64,000 nt of DNA. Origin: Lamellibrachia luymesi (Eukaryota; Annelida; Polychaeta; Sabellida; Siboglinidae). Made by a program: the position numbers and the translations under genes. The stretch is taken from contig SDWI01000346.1 in assembly GCA_009193005.1 (NCBI GenBank), positions 348,891 through 412,890 of the forward strand, written 5' to 3'. Positions within the stretch are counted from its first letter, which is position 1, and the number at the start of each line of letters is the position of its first letter. The notes under the pieces were generated by a model, which was given only the letters and a program-made list of their open reading frames with translations, did not search any database and was not told where the DNA came from. Below, piece by piece: positions 38,001 to 53,000 of this stretch.

Positions 38001-41000
38001 GCCTCACTTTGTTTAAGCTTCAGTGCGAAGCTTTGTGGACCAGTTTACATGTATCATATTGGGGAGTGTTGGCCTCACTTTGTTTAAGCTTCAGTGCGAA
38101 GCTTTGTGCACCAGTTTACATGTATCATATTGGGGAGTGTTGGCCTCACTTGGTTTAAGCTTCAGTGCAAAGCTTTGTGCACCAGTTTACATGTATCATA
38201 TTGGGGAGTGTTGGCCTCACTTTGTTTAAGCTTCAGTGCGAAGCTTTGTGCACCAGTTTACATGTATCATATTGGGGAGTGTTGGCCTCACTTTGTTTAA
38301 GCTTCAGTGCGAAGCTTTGTGCACCAGTTTACATGTATCATATTGGGGAGTGTTGGCCTCACTTTGTTTAAGCTTCAGTGCGAAGCTTTGTGCACCAGTT
38401 TACATGTATCATATTGGGGAGTGTTGGCCTCACTTTGTTTAAGCTTCAGTGCGAAGCTTTGTGCACCAGTTTACATGTATCATATTGGGGAGTGTTGGCC
38501 TCACTTTGTTTAAGCTTCAGTGCGAAGCTTTGTGCACCAGTTTACATGTATCATATTGGGGAGTGTTGGCCTCACTTTGTTTAAGCTTCAGTGCGAAGCT
38601 TTGTGCACCAGTTTACATGTATCATATTGGGGAGTGTTGGCCTCACTTTGTTTAAGCTTCAGTGCGAAGCTTTGTGCACCAGTTTACATGTATCATATTG
38701 GGGAGTGTTGGCCTCACTTTGTTTAAGCTTCAGTGCGAAGCTTTGTGCACCAGTTTACATGTATCATATTGGGGAGTGTTGGCCTCACTTTGTTTAAGCT
38801 TCAGTGCGAAGCTTTGTGCACCAGTTTACATGTATCATATTGGGGAGTGTTGGCCTCACTTTGTTTAAGCTTCAGTGCGAAGCTTTGTGCACCAGTTTAC
38901 ATGTATCATATTGGGGAGTGTTGGCCTCACTTTGTTTAAGCTTCAGTGCGAAGCTTTGTGCACCAGTTTACATGTATCATATTGGGGAGTGTTGGCCTCA
39001 CTTTGTTTAAGCTTCAGTGCAAAGCTTTGTGCACCAGTTTACATGTATCATATTGGGGAGTGTTATGGGCAGTGTCTCTTTTCTTTCCCTCCTTCTCCCT
39101 CTCCATCTCCCTTATGCCAGGGTCCATCTAATGAGTACCAGTATCTAAACACAACAATGTTTGCATAGTAATTGCGAATGTTGCAGTGTGGACTTGTCTG
39201 GATAAATGTTTCGTTGAAATGTCAGCAGCAGTGATTTGTTGATGTTGAAGTGCTATGCGCAGTCGGTTTAATAAAAGAGTGCAACTTTTTAAGATCATCA
39301 AAAGAATTTTCTTTGATTGTTAAATCAGGTAACTTGCAAAAGTATATATAGCCATATGTCCTGCATTGAGGCAGAGCAACTTTTGTCCAATTTGACTGGT
39401 CCCAGTCCAATGGTTTCATCAAAACTAAATAACACAGTAGTACAAATGAGCTAGCATATCATAGCTGAAGCTAGATAGGTTTAATTTTTCGCAAAATGCT
39501 TCTACAATGGGAAGAGCGAAACAGTTAATTTGTTCACGTGCTTGGGTGTTTCTGTTTTGTTTGGGGCCACAATGGCCCACAAACCCATGCTGCTGTCTAG
39601 CCTTGCATCTGTCTTTATTTGCCTTGCAGACTGTGATCCAACTCATGACGATGGTTTCCAAGGCAATGACCTGCTGCACAGTTCCCAGGAGTCCCTGCTA
39701 GGAATGACGGAGGATTCCATCTCAAGTATGGATATTGATCTGAATGCCCTCGAAAAGGTTAGTTCATGGAAATTGCTATCATCTATCAGTATGCTATCTG
39801 TATTCCTTGTGAGTCAGGACTTGTATTCTCAAAAGTGTGGACTTTTCATGTACTTGTGATGGAATTCATTTAAGAATAAGGATTCACGTAAATGAAACTG
39901 TGGCTTATATCAACTTTTGTGTGTTTGTAGCATATCTGTCTGTTTATTAACCTTAGGAATAATTGATAATTTTATTTGACTATTTTATTAGGCAGGCTAA
40001 GATCTTAGCTTATTCACTGTATGCTTTCAAATTATCTTTAAAATAACTTTCATTTGCTTTGGGTGTATTTGGGTGTATGTTTCTTTTGGAAAAAGATAAG
40101 GCTGTTCATGGTGATTACTTTTTGTTTTGGACTAAGTTAAAATAATTTTTTCCAGTAACTAGTTTGCCTGTCACTGTTAAAATCCTTTTATAGTAGAACT
40201 TTTATAACATATTATGTGTGCCATTTTCTTTACATGTAAAGTCACACCTCTCATTGATCGCCACATTGTTGCATGCTTTGCTATGAAGCACAGTGTAAAA
40301 TAATAGCCTTATCTTTTTACTGTAATACGCATCTACAAATTCCACAGTCATAGAAGTTACCCTTATTCCTCCAGGGCGTACAACAGCTGGCATCGTTAGG
40401 GGGCATCTCCACGGCTGTCTCTGTTCCGATACATGATGGCACATCCACTACCACGAGCAGTGCCCAACATTCAGGGTTGAGCTCCCCGCGACACTTTGGC
40501 CCTGGGATGGGGAAGCCATCGTTTGGGAAGAAAATGGGGAAAAAGATCGGAGCTGGACGACCAAAGGTGAGTGTAGTCATTCAGTTTCGGTCTCAACATT
40601 TTCATAATGTGTGTTTCTGACACTGTACAATTTTAAGCTTCAGCTGCTGTTTTCTAAGAATCCATTGCTTCAGCTGTTTCCTGTACTGATGAATGCATGC
40701 AAGTGTATTTATAATGTATAACATGCGTGGGTGCAATGCTTTTAAAATTATACCTTATGTAATACTTTTTCCATTCTGAAATCTAGTATATGTGGCAATA
40801 ATTAGTGATAATAAGATGATTTGTTATGGAAGTATTGTTTATTTCATATTCAACGCACATTTGCTATCACGTAGACGAATAATACAATATCCATCAATCA
40901 CATCATACAGAACATTGTTTACACTAATTAATTACAACAACTAATGTTACATTAATTAATTTGCAATACACTATTGTGAGTATTTGCAATTCTTTTGAAA

Positions 41001-44000
41001 AGCATTGAAAATACTTGTAAAAGTGTACAGCACATTTCAAAAACGTTGCAAATGCTCGCAACATTCATCCCTGTTGCATAATGTGCTCACTGATGCACCT
41101 TTGGTCGGGTAGAATCGAAGTATTGCTCCTGGAAAGAAGAGGCAGAGGGCGCCGCCGATGACTGACCGCAGCAGTAAACGCACCTCGAACAAACCGAAAA
41201 TTAAGACTGGTCACACTGGTGGCGCCTCCAGTGGACAGGTGGGAACTTTATGACAGGTCACATGATTTTGTATTAAAACTCAGTCAGTTGATTTAGTCTC
41301 AAGTATCAGGTTTGTTGATGTTCATATTTTTAGTGTGTGAATAGTTTAGATAGTTGCAGTTGGTAGTGCTATTGGTTTAATAAAAGACATACTTTTGTTA
41401 AAATAATCAAAAGGATTGACCTTTATTAGTAGATTGGATAACTTGGGAAAGTGTGATTAGCCTTATAGTATATGGAGCCTTGTCCTTTTTTACATTATTA
41501 TAATAGTTTGTCCGATGATTTCATCAAAATTAAATAACAAATTTGTACAAATGAGCTGGCATGTTGTAGTGGTTACTAGATAGGTTTGATTTTTCATGAA
41601 ATGAGTCTAAAACGAGAATAGGCAGTCACAGATAATGATATTCCGTTGTGTTGTGCCACCAGGCGGGCGGTGACTCGTCGAAGGACGATGACCACCAGTC
41701 GACAGCGGTCATCAGTGCGACAACAGACGAGTTCGTTCTCGGCCAGGACATGTGTATGAGCTGCGGCAGTTACGGCAGCGGCGAGGAGGGTCAGCTGATT
41801 GTGTGTGTCCAGTGCGGTCAGTGCTACCACCCGTACTGCGCCAACATGAAGGTAGGCGAACTAAACATTGTTACATGTGGGATGGTGTTGCTCAGTGGTC
41901 AGAGCACTGGACTGTCAGTTGAGAGGATCTGGGCTGGAGTCCATCTGCTGCCGTTTTGCAACTTGGCCAATTTTGTTCACCCCACATTGCCTGTCTTTCA
42001 GAAGAGATGCTAAAACCCGTTGGTCCCTTCTACCTGGTGTCTATGCTAAGGGAAGTAAAAGATCCCACACAGGGTAAATGTGTCAGCTGGTGATTTCTAT
42101 CTGTAAAACTCACTAAAGATACTCCTGCGTTAGTCGTGGAAAAGGGCTGTTTGGAGTATGTTGATGCAATATGGTTTCCTTTTGTATTACAGATAAACAA
42201 GGTGGTGCTCCAGAAGGGCTGGCGGTGCCTCGACTGCACCGTCTGTGAGGGGTGTGGCAAACCCCATGACGAAGGGCGTCTCATCCTGTGTGACGAGTGT
42301 GACATCAGCTACCACATCTACTGTCTTAACCCTCCGCTAGACGCTGTCCCCAAGGGCACTTGGAAGTGTAAATGGTCAGTGGCTGAACTTGTGAAGTCAC
42401 AGTGTGCTAGTTGTTACAAGTCGTATTTGTTATATTAAAGGTAGGTCACATAAAATTAGTAAGGACATATTCAAGAAGTTCGTAAAATTAATAAGGACAG
42501 ATTCGCAGAAAGATTTGTAACAATTAGCGAAGTACAAACTTCATTTGATGCATGTGAACTGCTCTGGTCTTCTAGGTGTGTATGCTGTGAGACGTGCGGG
42601 TCGACAACACCAGGTGTTGGCTGTCAGTGGCAGAACAACTACAGCCAGTGCGGGCCATGCTATAGTCTGTCTGTGTGTCCTGTATGTCAGCGCAGCTACA
42701 AGGAAGACGACATGATCATCCAGTGCGCCCACTGTGAACGGTCAGTGTCAAGAGATGTGGTTCCTAGGTTAAATGTTTCTGTTCAATTCAATTGTTTTCT
42801 TGTACATTTCCCAAAAAATCGATGATTAAAAAAGTATGTGCTCTTTTATTAAACCCACTGCTCTTATTACTTAACTATTCACACAATAGATTTAAACACC
42901 AACTAACCTGTTCATGAAAATGGTCATCAAGTTGGTAGAAAATGATGAAGTACTTCATTATCAACTAACTGTTCGTGAAAATGTTCATCAAGTTGGTAGA
43001 GAATGATGAAGTACTTCATTATCAACTAACTGTTCGTGAAAATGTTCATCAAATTGGTAGAGAACGATGAAGTACTTCATCATCAACTAACTTGTTCGTG
43101 AAAATATTCATCAAGTTGGTAGAGAATGATGAAGTACTTCATCATCAATTAACATGTTCGTGAAAATGTTCATCAAGTTGGTAGAGAATGATGAAGTACT
43201 TCATCATCAACTAACCTGTTCGTGAAAATGTTGGTAGAAAATGATGAAGTACTTCATTATCAACTAACCTGATTTTTTCGGATGGACTAAATGAACTGAA
43301 GAGGGAGTTTTAAAGACGTGGTGTCCTAAGTGAAACTTGTGTTGCATATGTGTGTTTACCATGATTTGTGGTGACATCATTTAATCTCTATTGCAGACTT
43401 ACATGCCTGTAATTTTGTGTTGTTGTGCGAGAAGGATTTGTACAGCATGCTGTAATAATTTTTATTTTCTGCAAACTTAAAGATGTTTTACCCCTTAATA
43501 TGCCAATAAATTAATTCGAAGGACCTGTTGAGACATGGAAACTGATTAAATGTTTCTGCCACAAGATGGCTCCACATTCAGTGTGACGGGATCAAGAATG
43601 ATGATGAGGCGGAGCGGGCGGCAAGCTATGGCTACCACTGTCTGTTGTGTCGCCCCCTCACGGGCGTGGATGGGCCGTGTAAGTTGTTTCACTGTTGTTC
43701 ATACATAAGGCCATGCACAGCCAGACGGTATTAGCTAATCATTTTGTTGAACCAATGTCTTTGTTTAGCTTGTAAGCATAAATGAGTAAAGATTTTCTAG
43801 CAATTCCTGTGCTACTTAGAAGTTTTGTGAAGCGTAGTATCAGAGTGGTTAGAACGCCCGACTCAATAAAGAGGACCAGTGTTTGAATCCTCTTAGGTAA
43901 TTTAATTCACTCCTCATTGCTTCAGTTCACTCAGCTATATAAATGAGTACCTGGCTATACACAGGTGGATATATGATACGAACGAATAGTCTTCATGCAG

Positions 44001-47000
44001 TAACTGCAGTGTGGCTGAATGCTTGCTAGAAAAGTTGTGTTGATGTTGTAATGAAGTGAAGTGTAAAGTGCTTTCAGCAGTCCCAAAGATCGGTTACAGT
44101 ACAGTGCTATATAAGAACTTACCTTTCATAGACTTGAATACTGACAGTGTTGCTGTGAATGCAAACCTTGTGTGTTGTTGCAGTTCCTCCGGCCCCGCAG
44201 TCTCCACAGAGAGTGCCATCACCACTGCCACTGTCATCTCCACCATCAACACCACCTGTACATGTATTCAAAGACAGTGGTATGTCTGTATTTACTGTTT
44301 ATATTGCCATTGATAGTCTATGCAGCGTGGAGTCCACTTGCCATCCAACAAAACCTATCATGATGTATTTTTCATAACCATGCTTTGTTTAATGCTGTTT
44401 AATGCTGTGCATCCAGAGCACCAGTATTTCTGTTGTTTTCCATTTCATCGTTATTCCCAGAATATGTCCAGTTTTTATTATGTAAAACATTCTTGTTCGA
44501 GATGATCTCAGCACCATTTAACTTCAGATCCACCCTCCACCATGAAACTTTGAATTACATTGACCTGTGTGCAACTACAGCAACTTCGTATTCGCCATGG
44601 GGCGCTTCAGACATCTGTCATAACGCAAAACTGCCGGCATGCACTCAGTGTCAGCGACCTTATGAACAGTGATCAGATAATGTTGAAAATACACCAATGT
44701 AGGACACTAAGTGAAGCAGCTGTTACCCCCTCCCCTGTGTAACCAATTTTGTGTCGTATCGTATATCTATGTTTTGGGACCGTCCCTGAACTCCAGATAT
44801 TGTTACTGCATTTCTGATTTCCTCATTAACCCTCTGCTAATAGAGCCAGTGAGGGTGCCGAAGCAGTTTATGCTGGATGGGGTGATGCTGTCCGAGAGAG
44901 GCCTTCAGCTCATCAAGTCTATGGCTGTCAAGATGACTGACAGGAAACGTGTACGTCGCCGACCCGAGGCTAATCGTCACCCGAACATTTCTCGCCTCCT
45001 GCAGGGAGCAGAGAATGCAGAACAGCGAGCAGAACCCCTTGAAGGTAGAATCAGGGTTTCATTCATTGAGTAGTGATCTACTTGATAACGTATTTTGGTA
45101 AATATATGTGTGTGTGTCACACTTCGAATTCCTATTGGATATGTCCTTTTAAAAATGTTTTTTGTGTGGTAGCACACACACCTGTGTTCAAATATAGAAT
45201 TAATTATTAAAAACACAACATAAGTTTTGTAGAAAATGGCTTTCCTTCTGACGTTGACCCATTTTCTTCAGTGGATGGAGCTAAAGGCATTCATGATAAA
45301 GTGGGCAGCGACAGCACTAACGTATGTGCAACGGCAGAGAAACAAGAGGGGACGACAGATGTGCCCTCTATTGAGAAAAAGAAAAAGTCGCGAATACGCA
45401 TCGGAATGGGTAAGAAATAATATTCCTTTCTTTACATTCTCGGGTATGAAAGCTTCATTTTCACCAGTATTATAATTGTTATTTCTTTTTCAGTGAGTGA
45501 GATATAGCTTTTGCACTGGAAGAAATAAAGATCAACATTAAAATACAGAGGTTCCCCTATTATGCTGTCCCATCATGAGTGGCTACCCTCAATTTGCAGC
45601 TGGCGACCAGCAATATTATGCAGACATTGGGGAATTTTTTTTGGGGGGGGTGTATTTTCGCTGTGTTACATGATCGGGTTTCATGTTCGTTTGTCAGGCA
45701 TCAGTGTAGAATATGCTTGTTCCTTGCACATGAAACAAAGCACTACTGGTGCAGGCTGCACCTATTACTATATCTTTGGTGATTGGTACCAGTATGGAGG
45801 GCTGCGAAAGCGAGACACAAATACCTGTGGTGGACCACTCCAATTTTCCATTAAAATTGATTTGAGTTGAAAGCGTTTTTTTTATTTCTATTAAGCAAAG
45901 TAACAGAAAGCTTACTTTCTTAGAACAACAAACAGCGTTTTCTCTGTGACATTTTAATGTTATTGTTGATATGAAATTTTTTTGTTGCTAATGTTATATT
46001 TATGTCGCTGCAGGTGTCGGAGGTTTCATGGTTCGTCATCGTTCAAAGAGCACTGTGGGATTGGTGAAAGAGTCCGTAAATCCGCTGGTCATTCCGGAAA
46101 TGTTGGACGGTCAGTTTGCTGTGAATTAATTTGATAATGATAAGGACTCATCTCAAAAATACAGGTGTACGACATTACCCTGACGTCATTTAACCTCAGA
46201 CCCGCTCATCCCCCCCACATGAAACTTTGAATTACATCGACCTTTGGGTGAATACCCTTGAACATTTTGTCATCCTTCATGCTGGAACCACATACTAACA
46301 TGATTGTACAATGCATACGCTCCAAGTCAGCACCCTTATGAAATATGATCGGAAAGTAAATAATGTTTTTTTTTAAACACATTGATTTACAATGCTAAGT
46401 GAAGTGGTTTTTATTGATGGTGTTGCAGGAAAATTTGAAGAGAAAGCTGAGGAAGAGGGGCCAGTGATAAAGAAAAGACGGAGGAGACGGCCAAAAAAGT
46501 CGAAGATGGAGGACGATTATCCATCGTACTTACAGGTGGGCAGGAGAGTGTGGCAGGCGTGGTCAAGTGTGTTTTAATAAATGTGTTTTAAATATTTGAA
46601 TTGAAATACATTTAACACGAAAAACATTTCCATATAATTACAAGATATGTTTACGGCACAATTCTATGTTGTTTTTACTTAACTCATGCAATGCTGTTAG
46701 TGAAAACCAAACTTGGCCGTGGTCAATTTTAGATATTTGTTTTGAAACATTATAAATAAACAGATAACAGTAAAATTATATGAAAAAAATATGGTTCATT
46801 ATAAAACATTTGAGTGATCGAGACATTAGAATACTGTATTCGACCTAATAAGTACTCATACAGTTTGCTTGAAAAAAATTGGGTCTTGGAAATACGACAA
46901 GCAATATGTTCTTATAAGCATACACCTAAATTTGTTTCTCCAGACAATAAGGTAACTGTATAACACTAGTGGTGTCATTTGGTGACTAATGGTGAACAAC

Positions 47001-50000
47001 TGAAAAGTGGTGCCAACTGTTTAGCACCAGATGGCGACACAGTAGTCAAATTACAATACTCATGGATCCTGCTGATTAAAAAAGGGGGTGTACGCTAATT
47101 AGGGCATGTACACTTAATTGGTTGGATACAGTACATACAGTTTATACCGTATCACACGATATTGTGATAAAAGTGATCAGACTTTGTACCTTTAACGGTT
47201 TATCTTCTGTCACTACCCCAATGAATTATGAAGTTGTTGATGGCAATCTTCAGATGGCCTTCTTTGGAAAGTCACTCATTGACAAAGGCAAGGAGGGTGC
47301 TTGTCTTCACCTGCCCCTTGATGATAGAAGTCTTGATGAAGACACGCAGTCGGCCGATCCACTGAAGTCAAACGACCCATTTGCCTTCCCCGATTCACCT
47401 GTAAAAACTACGCTGCCTCCTCAACCTGCTGAGAAAGAGCTGCTGGCTTCCGCCAATTCTGGCGTCCACAATGCAGCCGTGCAACTGGCAGATCCAGTCC
47501 ACCAGATGGCACCGCAGTCCGATGATGATTCAGACAAAATTCAAGCTCTGGGTTGGTGTTATTTCTTGGGTGTTTCTTTGTGTTGTAATTGCATTCACAC
47601 AAGAATGCAACATGTCATGCCTTTAGTTTGGGCTGTTGCAAGTAACACATCGAGGTGAGACAGGAGTCACTTTCTCAAGGAGAACCTATGTCGTAATTAT
47701 ATGCTTTTCGTCAGTAAAATTATGGCAGTACTTGTGATGAATTTCAAAATTTTTTCATAATATCTTGCTCTGACATCCATGGAGTAATTTGTACTCATTA
47801 GAACGTCTATTGCTGTGTCAGATTTTGTGTTTCTTTCCCACAGACGAAGGAGACCTCAAAGATCTGTTGCCAACAGACCTGCTTCAACACGATGAAGACC
47901 TCATCTCTATGCTAGAAGATGAGGACCTGGGCAAGACCACAGCAGGTGAGGATGCTTTTCCTATTGGTCTGTTTGTGGTCCACCATGCCAGTAGAGGTCC
48001 AAAATGCAATTGCGGTATGAATGTGGTGATGCTGCTTATGTTATCGAGACCTAAATTGTATGGATAATCTGGTTATTGCCTTATCTATTTGTATGGTCTG
48101 TTCGTGTATTGATGGTCTTTAAGCAATATCCATATATGATGATCCATTTATGGTCAGGGTCCTTGGATCATAATGAACTAAGTGTTTGTTGGAAGTGATT
48201 TCATGATCTTAGTTTATGATAAAAATGTGTCGATGTTCGTTTAATAGTTAAGGTTCATGAGCTTTTGTGATCTGTTTTGATGATCTTCAAATGTACAAAA
48301 CAAAGTCCATGTGTAGCTACTACTGCCCCTGTGGTCTATGCATTGTCAAAATTATCCATCTACTGGCCACTGTATGTACTGAGGTCTGCTTCTTTGCCTC
48401 TGTTATCTGTACCAGCTTAGCAGATGGTTACACACAGTGACCGTCATTGTGCTGTGGCTGCATACAGTTTGTTGAATCGATGGTCCTGAAAACACTGCCA
48501 CTGTGTAGAACACTTTTTAAAACACATCAAAACACATCTTGTAAGACTAGCCTTTTTATAATATGCTGAAATGAATATTTGTTTATGCATTCTTTTATTT
48601 CGTATATGCATTAAAAAAAACTAATTTCATACTATTTATGGTATGATTATTTCTAAGAATTTTTTCATGGAATACATTTTTTAATAATTATTATTACAAT
48701 TGTATGTATGTAAAGTGCCTGAGAGCAATCTTTATTGATCAAGTGCTGTATAAATACTGTTATTATTATCATTATATGTAACTTTGTGTTTGACCACAGA
48801 TGAAATGGACACCACCGATGCCGTGTCCAGCTCCCAGGACTGCGCCGTGCCACCTTCATCCTCAGCGCCGGTGGTGCCCCCGCCGTCCACTGACCACCAC
48901 AAGGGTGATGGTGACCACTTGGACAACCTTGACCAGATGCTGGACCACAGCCTGGAGATGAACAAGGAGATGGAGGCAGACGTTGACAGTCTGCTGAGTC
49001 ATGAACTCGCGCAGATTGATAGCAAGACGGTCGAGGACATATTCAAGGGGGTGCTTGAGCAAGGTCCAGGCCCAAGTCCCACTGCTGGTAACTGTTGCCG
49101 TTTTGTATCTTATGAATGTTACCACTAAATTAATAACTTAACTTCCTAAATATCTTAGTAGTAGTGAAAATGTTATATTAACATTATATTGTTGGTTTTA
49201 AAATTGTGCTTGTGCATTTTCATACAGGCCAAAAATTTTGTTGTTGAAATGATAGATAATTTACGGCATGTTTTAGTGTTGATGGTACAGTTGTAGACAC
49301 CAGTGCCCACACATATCACTCAATTTTGTTGTTTAATTTGGGAGATTTATGGAATCATGAAAGGCCAGGAAAACCTGCAAAACTTTGCTTTACCCAGGAT
49401 GAATATGTGGATGTATTTCTCTTCGTCCAGATATTATGTTATCACATACCTTGATACATGTCCACTTATTGCGCTGCACTGGCGACTGCTCTCCTCTCTC
49501 GCCTGTCATATCAGTTGCCTTGTGGTACGCGGTGGCGTAGTAGTTAGAACACCGGACTCTCAGTCGAGAGAACCCGGGTTTGAATCCTCTTGCTGCCGTT
49601 TCAAAACTAGCAATTTCATTCACTCCACGTTGCCTCAGTTCACCCAGCTGTATAAACGAGTACCTGGCCATAGACACAGGTGGATATGTGAACTAATAGG
49701 CAGTAATTGCACCATGGCAGAATATTTCCCAGATAAGTCGAGATAGCATTATAATGAACAGGTCTGCCAGGGGGTGAAGTGTAAAGTGCTTTGAACAGTC
49801 CCAAGGACTATATAGGAACATACCCACTCTATATAAGAACATATCTTTACCTTTAAGAACGTACCTTTGCTGGCTTTGATGTCCACGTGACAGTGACGCC
49901 TATGTTTCAGACAATGATGGCAACTTCCAGCTGACATCGCTAGCAAGACCCACCCTGCCAGGTGAGGCTCAGCTTCCCCCGAGGCTTGGAGGTAATGGCG

Positions 50001-53000
50001 CTCCCCAGCTTCCTGTACAGACCTGTAACATGGCACCTGGAAGTGGAGAATTTCAAAGGTAAGCACCTCTGTAATGAAGTCACAGTGTGATGTCTAATGA
50101 CAGTTGCTGAAAATGTCATTGTAGTGCTACTTTAACCAACGTTGTAATGATCACCATTTGGGATACCGAAACCCCACCTCCAAATGGTAGAGTGACAGTT
50201 GTGAAGTGACCTGAGCCTAGGTGTCAGCAAGAGAGTTTACGGGCAGTGGGGTAGCTTTGTTTACATTTCGGAACATGTTCAGCCGGTCTGACATTATTTT
50301 CAGTAGTAGACAATTGGCACTGTTGTATAATGGACTTTAATGCAACCGAACCTTTTTAAAAGAGGAAATTGCCCTAGACTTACCCACTGCATACATGGAC
50401 GACGCATGCACGCACGCACGCACGCATGCACGCACACCTTAAACCGTGGACGCGGAAAGCATGCCATCAAAATATATTACATTAAAGAATGCTGCACCTG
50501 ATTTATGTTGAATGTTCCTTTCCTCAGCCATGGCTACGGTGATGCCCCTGGGTCAGTGGCATGGCAAGCACCACTAGACGAAGGAGAGCCAGAGGCCCTG
50601 TCCTACAACAAACGCAGCATGCTCAAGTGGGAGAAGGATGAAACCCTGGGAGACCTGTCGACCATCTCCCCAGTCCTCTACTGCAACATCAACCACCCAG
50701 AGTTGAAGACAGACCATCCAGGTACGCTTCTGTTGCTCTTCTCAAATCCCCACCGGTGCACACTATATTCAGGGCTGTGTATGTTGTTAGAAGTGTTCAT
50801 GCTGTCATGGTTCAGCCATTGTTATGTTCTCGTTCCAATGTGATGCCACTGAAATCCTTTGAACAACTATCATGTCAATCCTAAGATGGGAGAAGTGAGT
50901 TTTTGTAGCTCCTCAATTTGAGTTCTTTCATTTCACAAAAAAATATAACCTATCTAACATAGACAATGACATGCTATCTAACATAGACAATGACATGCTA
51001 GCTCTTTTGTATAAGTGTATTATTTATACACTTTTTGCTATCTCATCGAGGCTATTTGCTTTCAAAAGTTACCAAATGTATCAATAAAAGTGAATTCTTT
51101 CAGTGATCTTAACAAAGTCTGTACTCTAGCTATACTGAGCCGGCTGCACATATTACGTAAAATATTCGCATACTACATATTAGAACATCAAGAAACCTGA
51201 TTCGTTGTGGCAAAATCAATTGAGGATGTTGTTTTAAGTCCACTGTGATGACAGCTGTACAGTCCATCTCCAGTCTTGCAAAGCATGAAACTGAGAATCT
51301 TTATGTACCTGATTTCTTGTGTTTCTCTACTGTCAGAGTGGAGTGAGCGTGTGAAGCAGATTTCCAAGATTTGGCGACGCGTTCCTTCAGAAGAGAAGCC
51401 ACCATTCTTGGTATGTTCCATCTCACAATGTTTTGTATTGCTCCGCAACTGTAGACTAGCTATGTGAGATGGCCATTTCAGATCCCGCCTAGGGAAGGTT
51501 CAACTGGCTGGTATGTATTACTGGCATGGTGAATTTGTACAGACATCTGGCTGTAATGAAGGTGAAAACTGCTGTTGACACATTGTGTTGCATTATTTAT
51601 AAATATTTATCAAGTTTACGTGCCAGAATTTGACACGAGACATTCTAGCATTAGAAAACGATTTTTGTATGTTACTTGCAGTTTTTATTTTGGTTTAATT
51701 TACTTGTCAGTTTATCCTGCTCACAGTTCTACCTACAGGGTACACTTAACTAAATGAGCTGATCATATAACGTTTGTGCTGGCAAATCCAGCAAGTGGAG
51801 CGTGCTTTGATTGATAAGCAAAACAGATTTTTTATTGATGAGTTCTTTCATAATTATGTATATATAATATATATATATATACATATATATGTATATATAT
51901 ATATACATATATATATGTGACCCACCATGCCAAAATTAGACACTAAAAAATTGTCTTTTATTGCATATTCGAATAGAGCTCATTCAGAGAAAAATAATGA
52001 TACCTCAGTGTTACCCATATTCACATTATTTCCGGAGATATAGCAATTTGAATGTTGAAAATGTGAAAAGTATGGTTTCGAGAAAAACAGCTTCAATGTT
52101 TTCACTCTGTAGTTGCAATAATTATGATACAAGTCCTTGAGTACATAGTTTTATTTGTGTCGAAGCTACATGCATGACATTTTTATTAGTTCACAAATAC
52201 TAATGTCACTGCAAACTTGACATAAATTTTGGTATGAACATTATTTTTTAAATAGTAAATAATTCTATTAGTTAAAAATATAGAAAATCAATAAACCATG
52301 CTCGATAAAATGTTTACCATGTGTTGCTAAATACACTAACATCCATAGTATCGAACGAAAGAGGAAACATGGACACTTCAGAAAAATCACATTGTGCAAA
52401 AAAAATTTAAATTAGGATCCAAGATGGCCACCAAATGTAATGTATCTAAAGTAGTGTTTAAAGAAGTGTTTACAAACACGTACACAATGTGCACACACAA
52501 AATATAATTTTTTAATGACAAGATGATTCATGCTAACTCTTGTCTAGCTAAAAATATATACTCGTGGAATTATATAATTATAATAAAGAATTACGTTAAT
52601 TAAGAGATCTTTCTTCTTCTTCTGGGTACGAGTCAACCCTCTCTTCAAGGTTATCCTTGCTAGACAAACTTTTGTTACTAGATACATTAACATCCATGAT
52701 ATCAAACGAAAGAGGAAACATGGTCATTTAAGAAAAAAACACATTTTAAATAAATTATGTAAATTTGTATCCAAGATGGCCACCAAATGTAATTTAACTA
52801 AATAATACAGAGATTTCATTGCGTTCAGAATCATCAAATTGCTAAATGCAAGGCTTGCCATCCCAGAGATGGCAGTTGGGTGGCATTGCATTTCTGGTGG
52901 GTGAATCTTTGCATTCATATAGCGTTGCAGCACGTCGTATTCTGCAGCAGATGTGCTGTTGGGAATGCAGTCACTAGGAGGTCCATCGTCCAACTCTTCA

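Noticed and set aside
37810..39168. Many overlapping 68-codon open frames (MRSFVHQFTCIILG...)
   Set aside because: They repeat every 71 bases in rotating frames and are simply readings of the intronic minisatellite.
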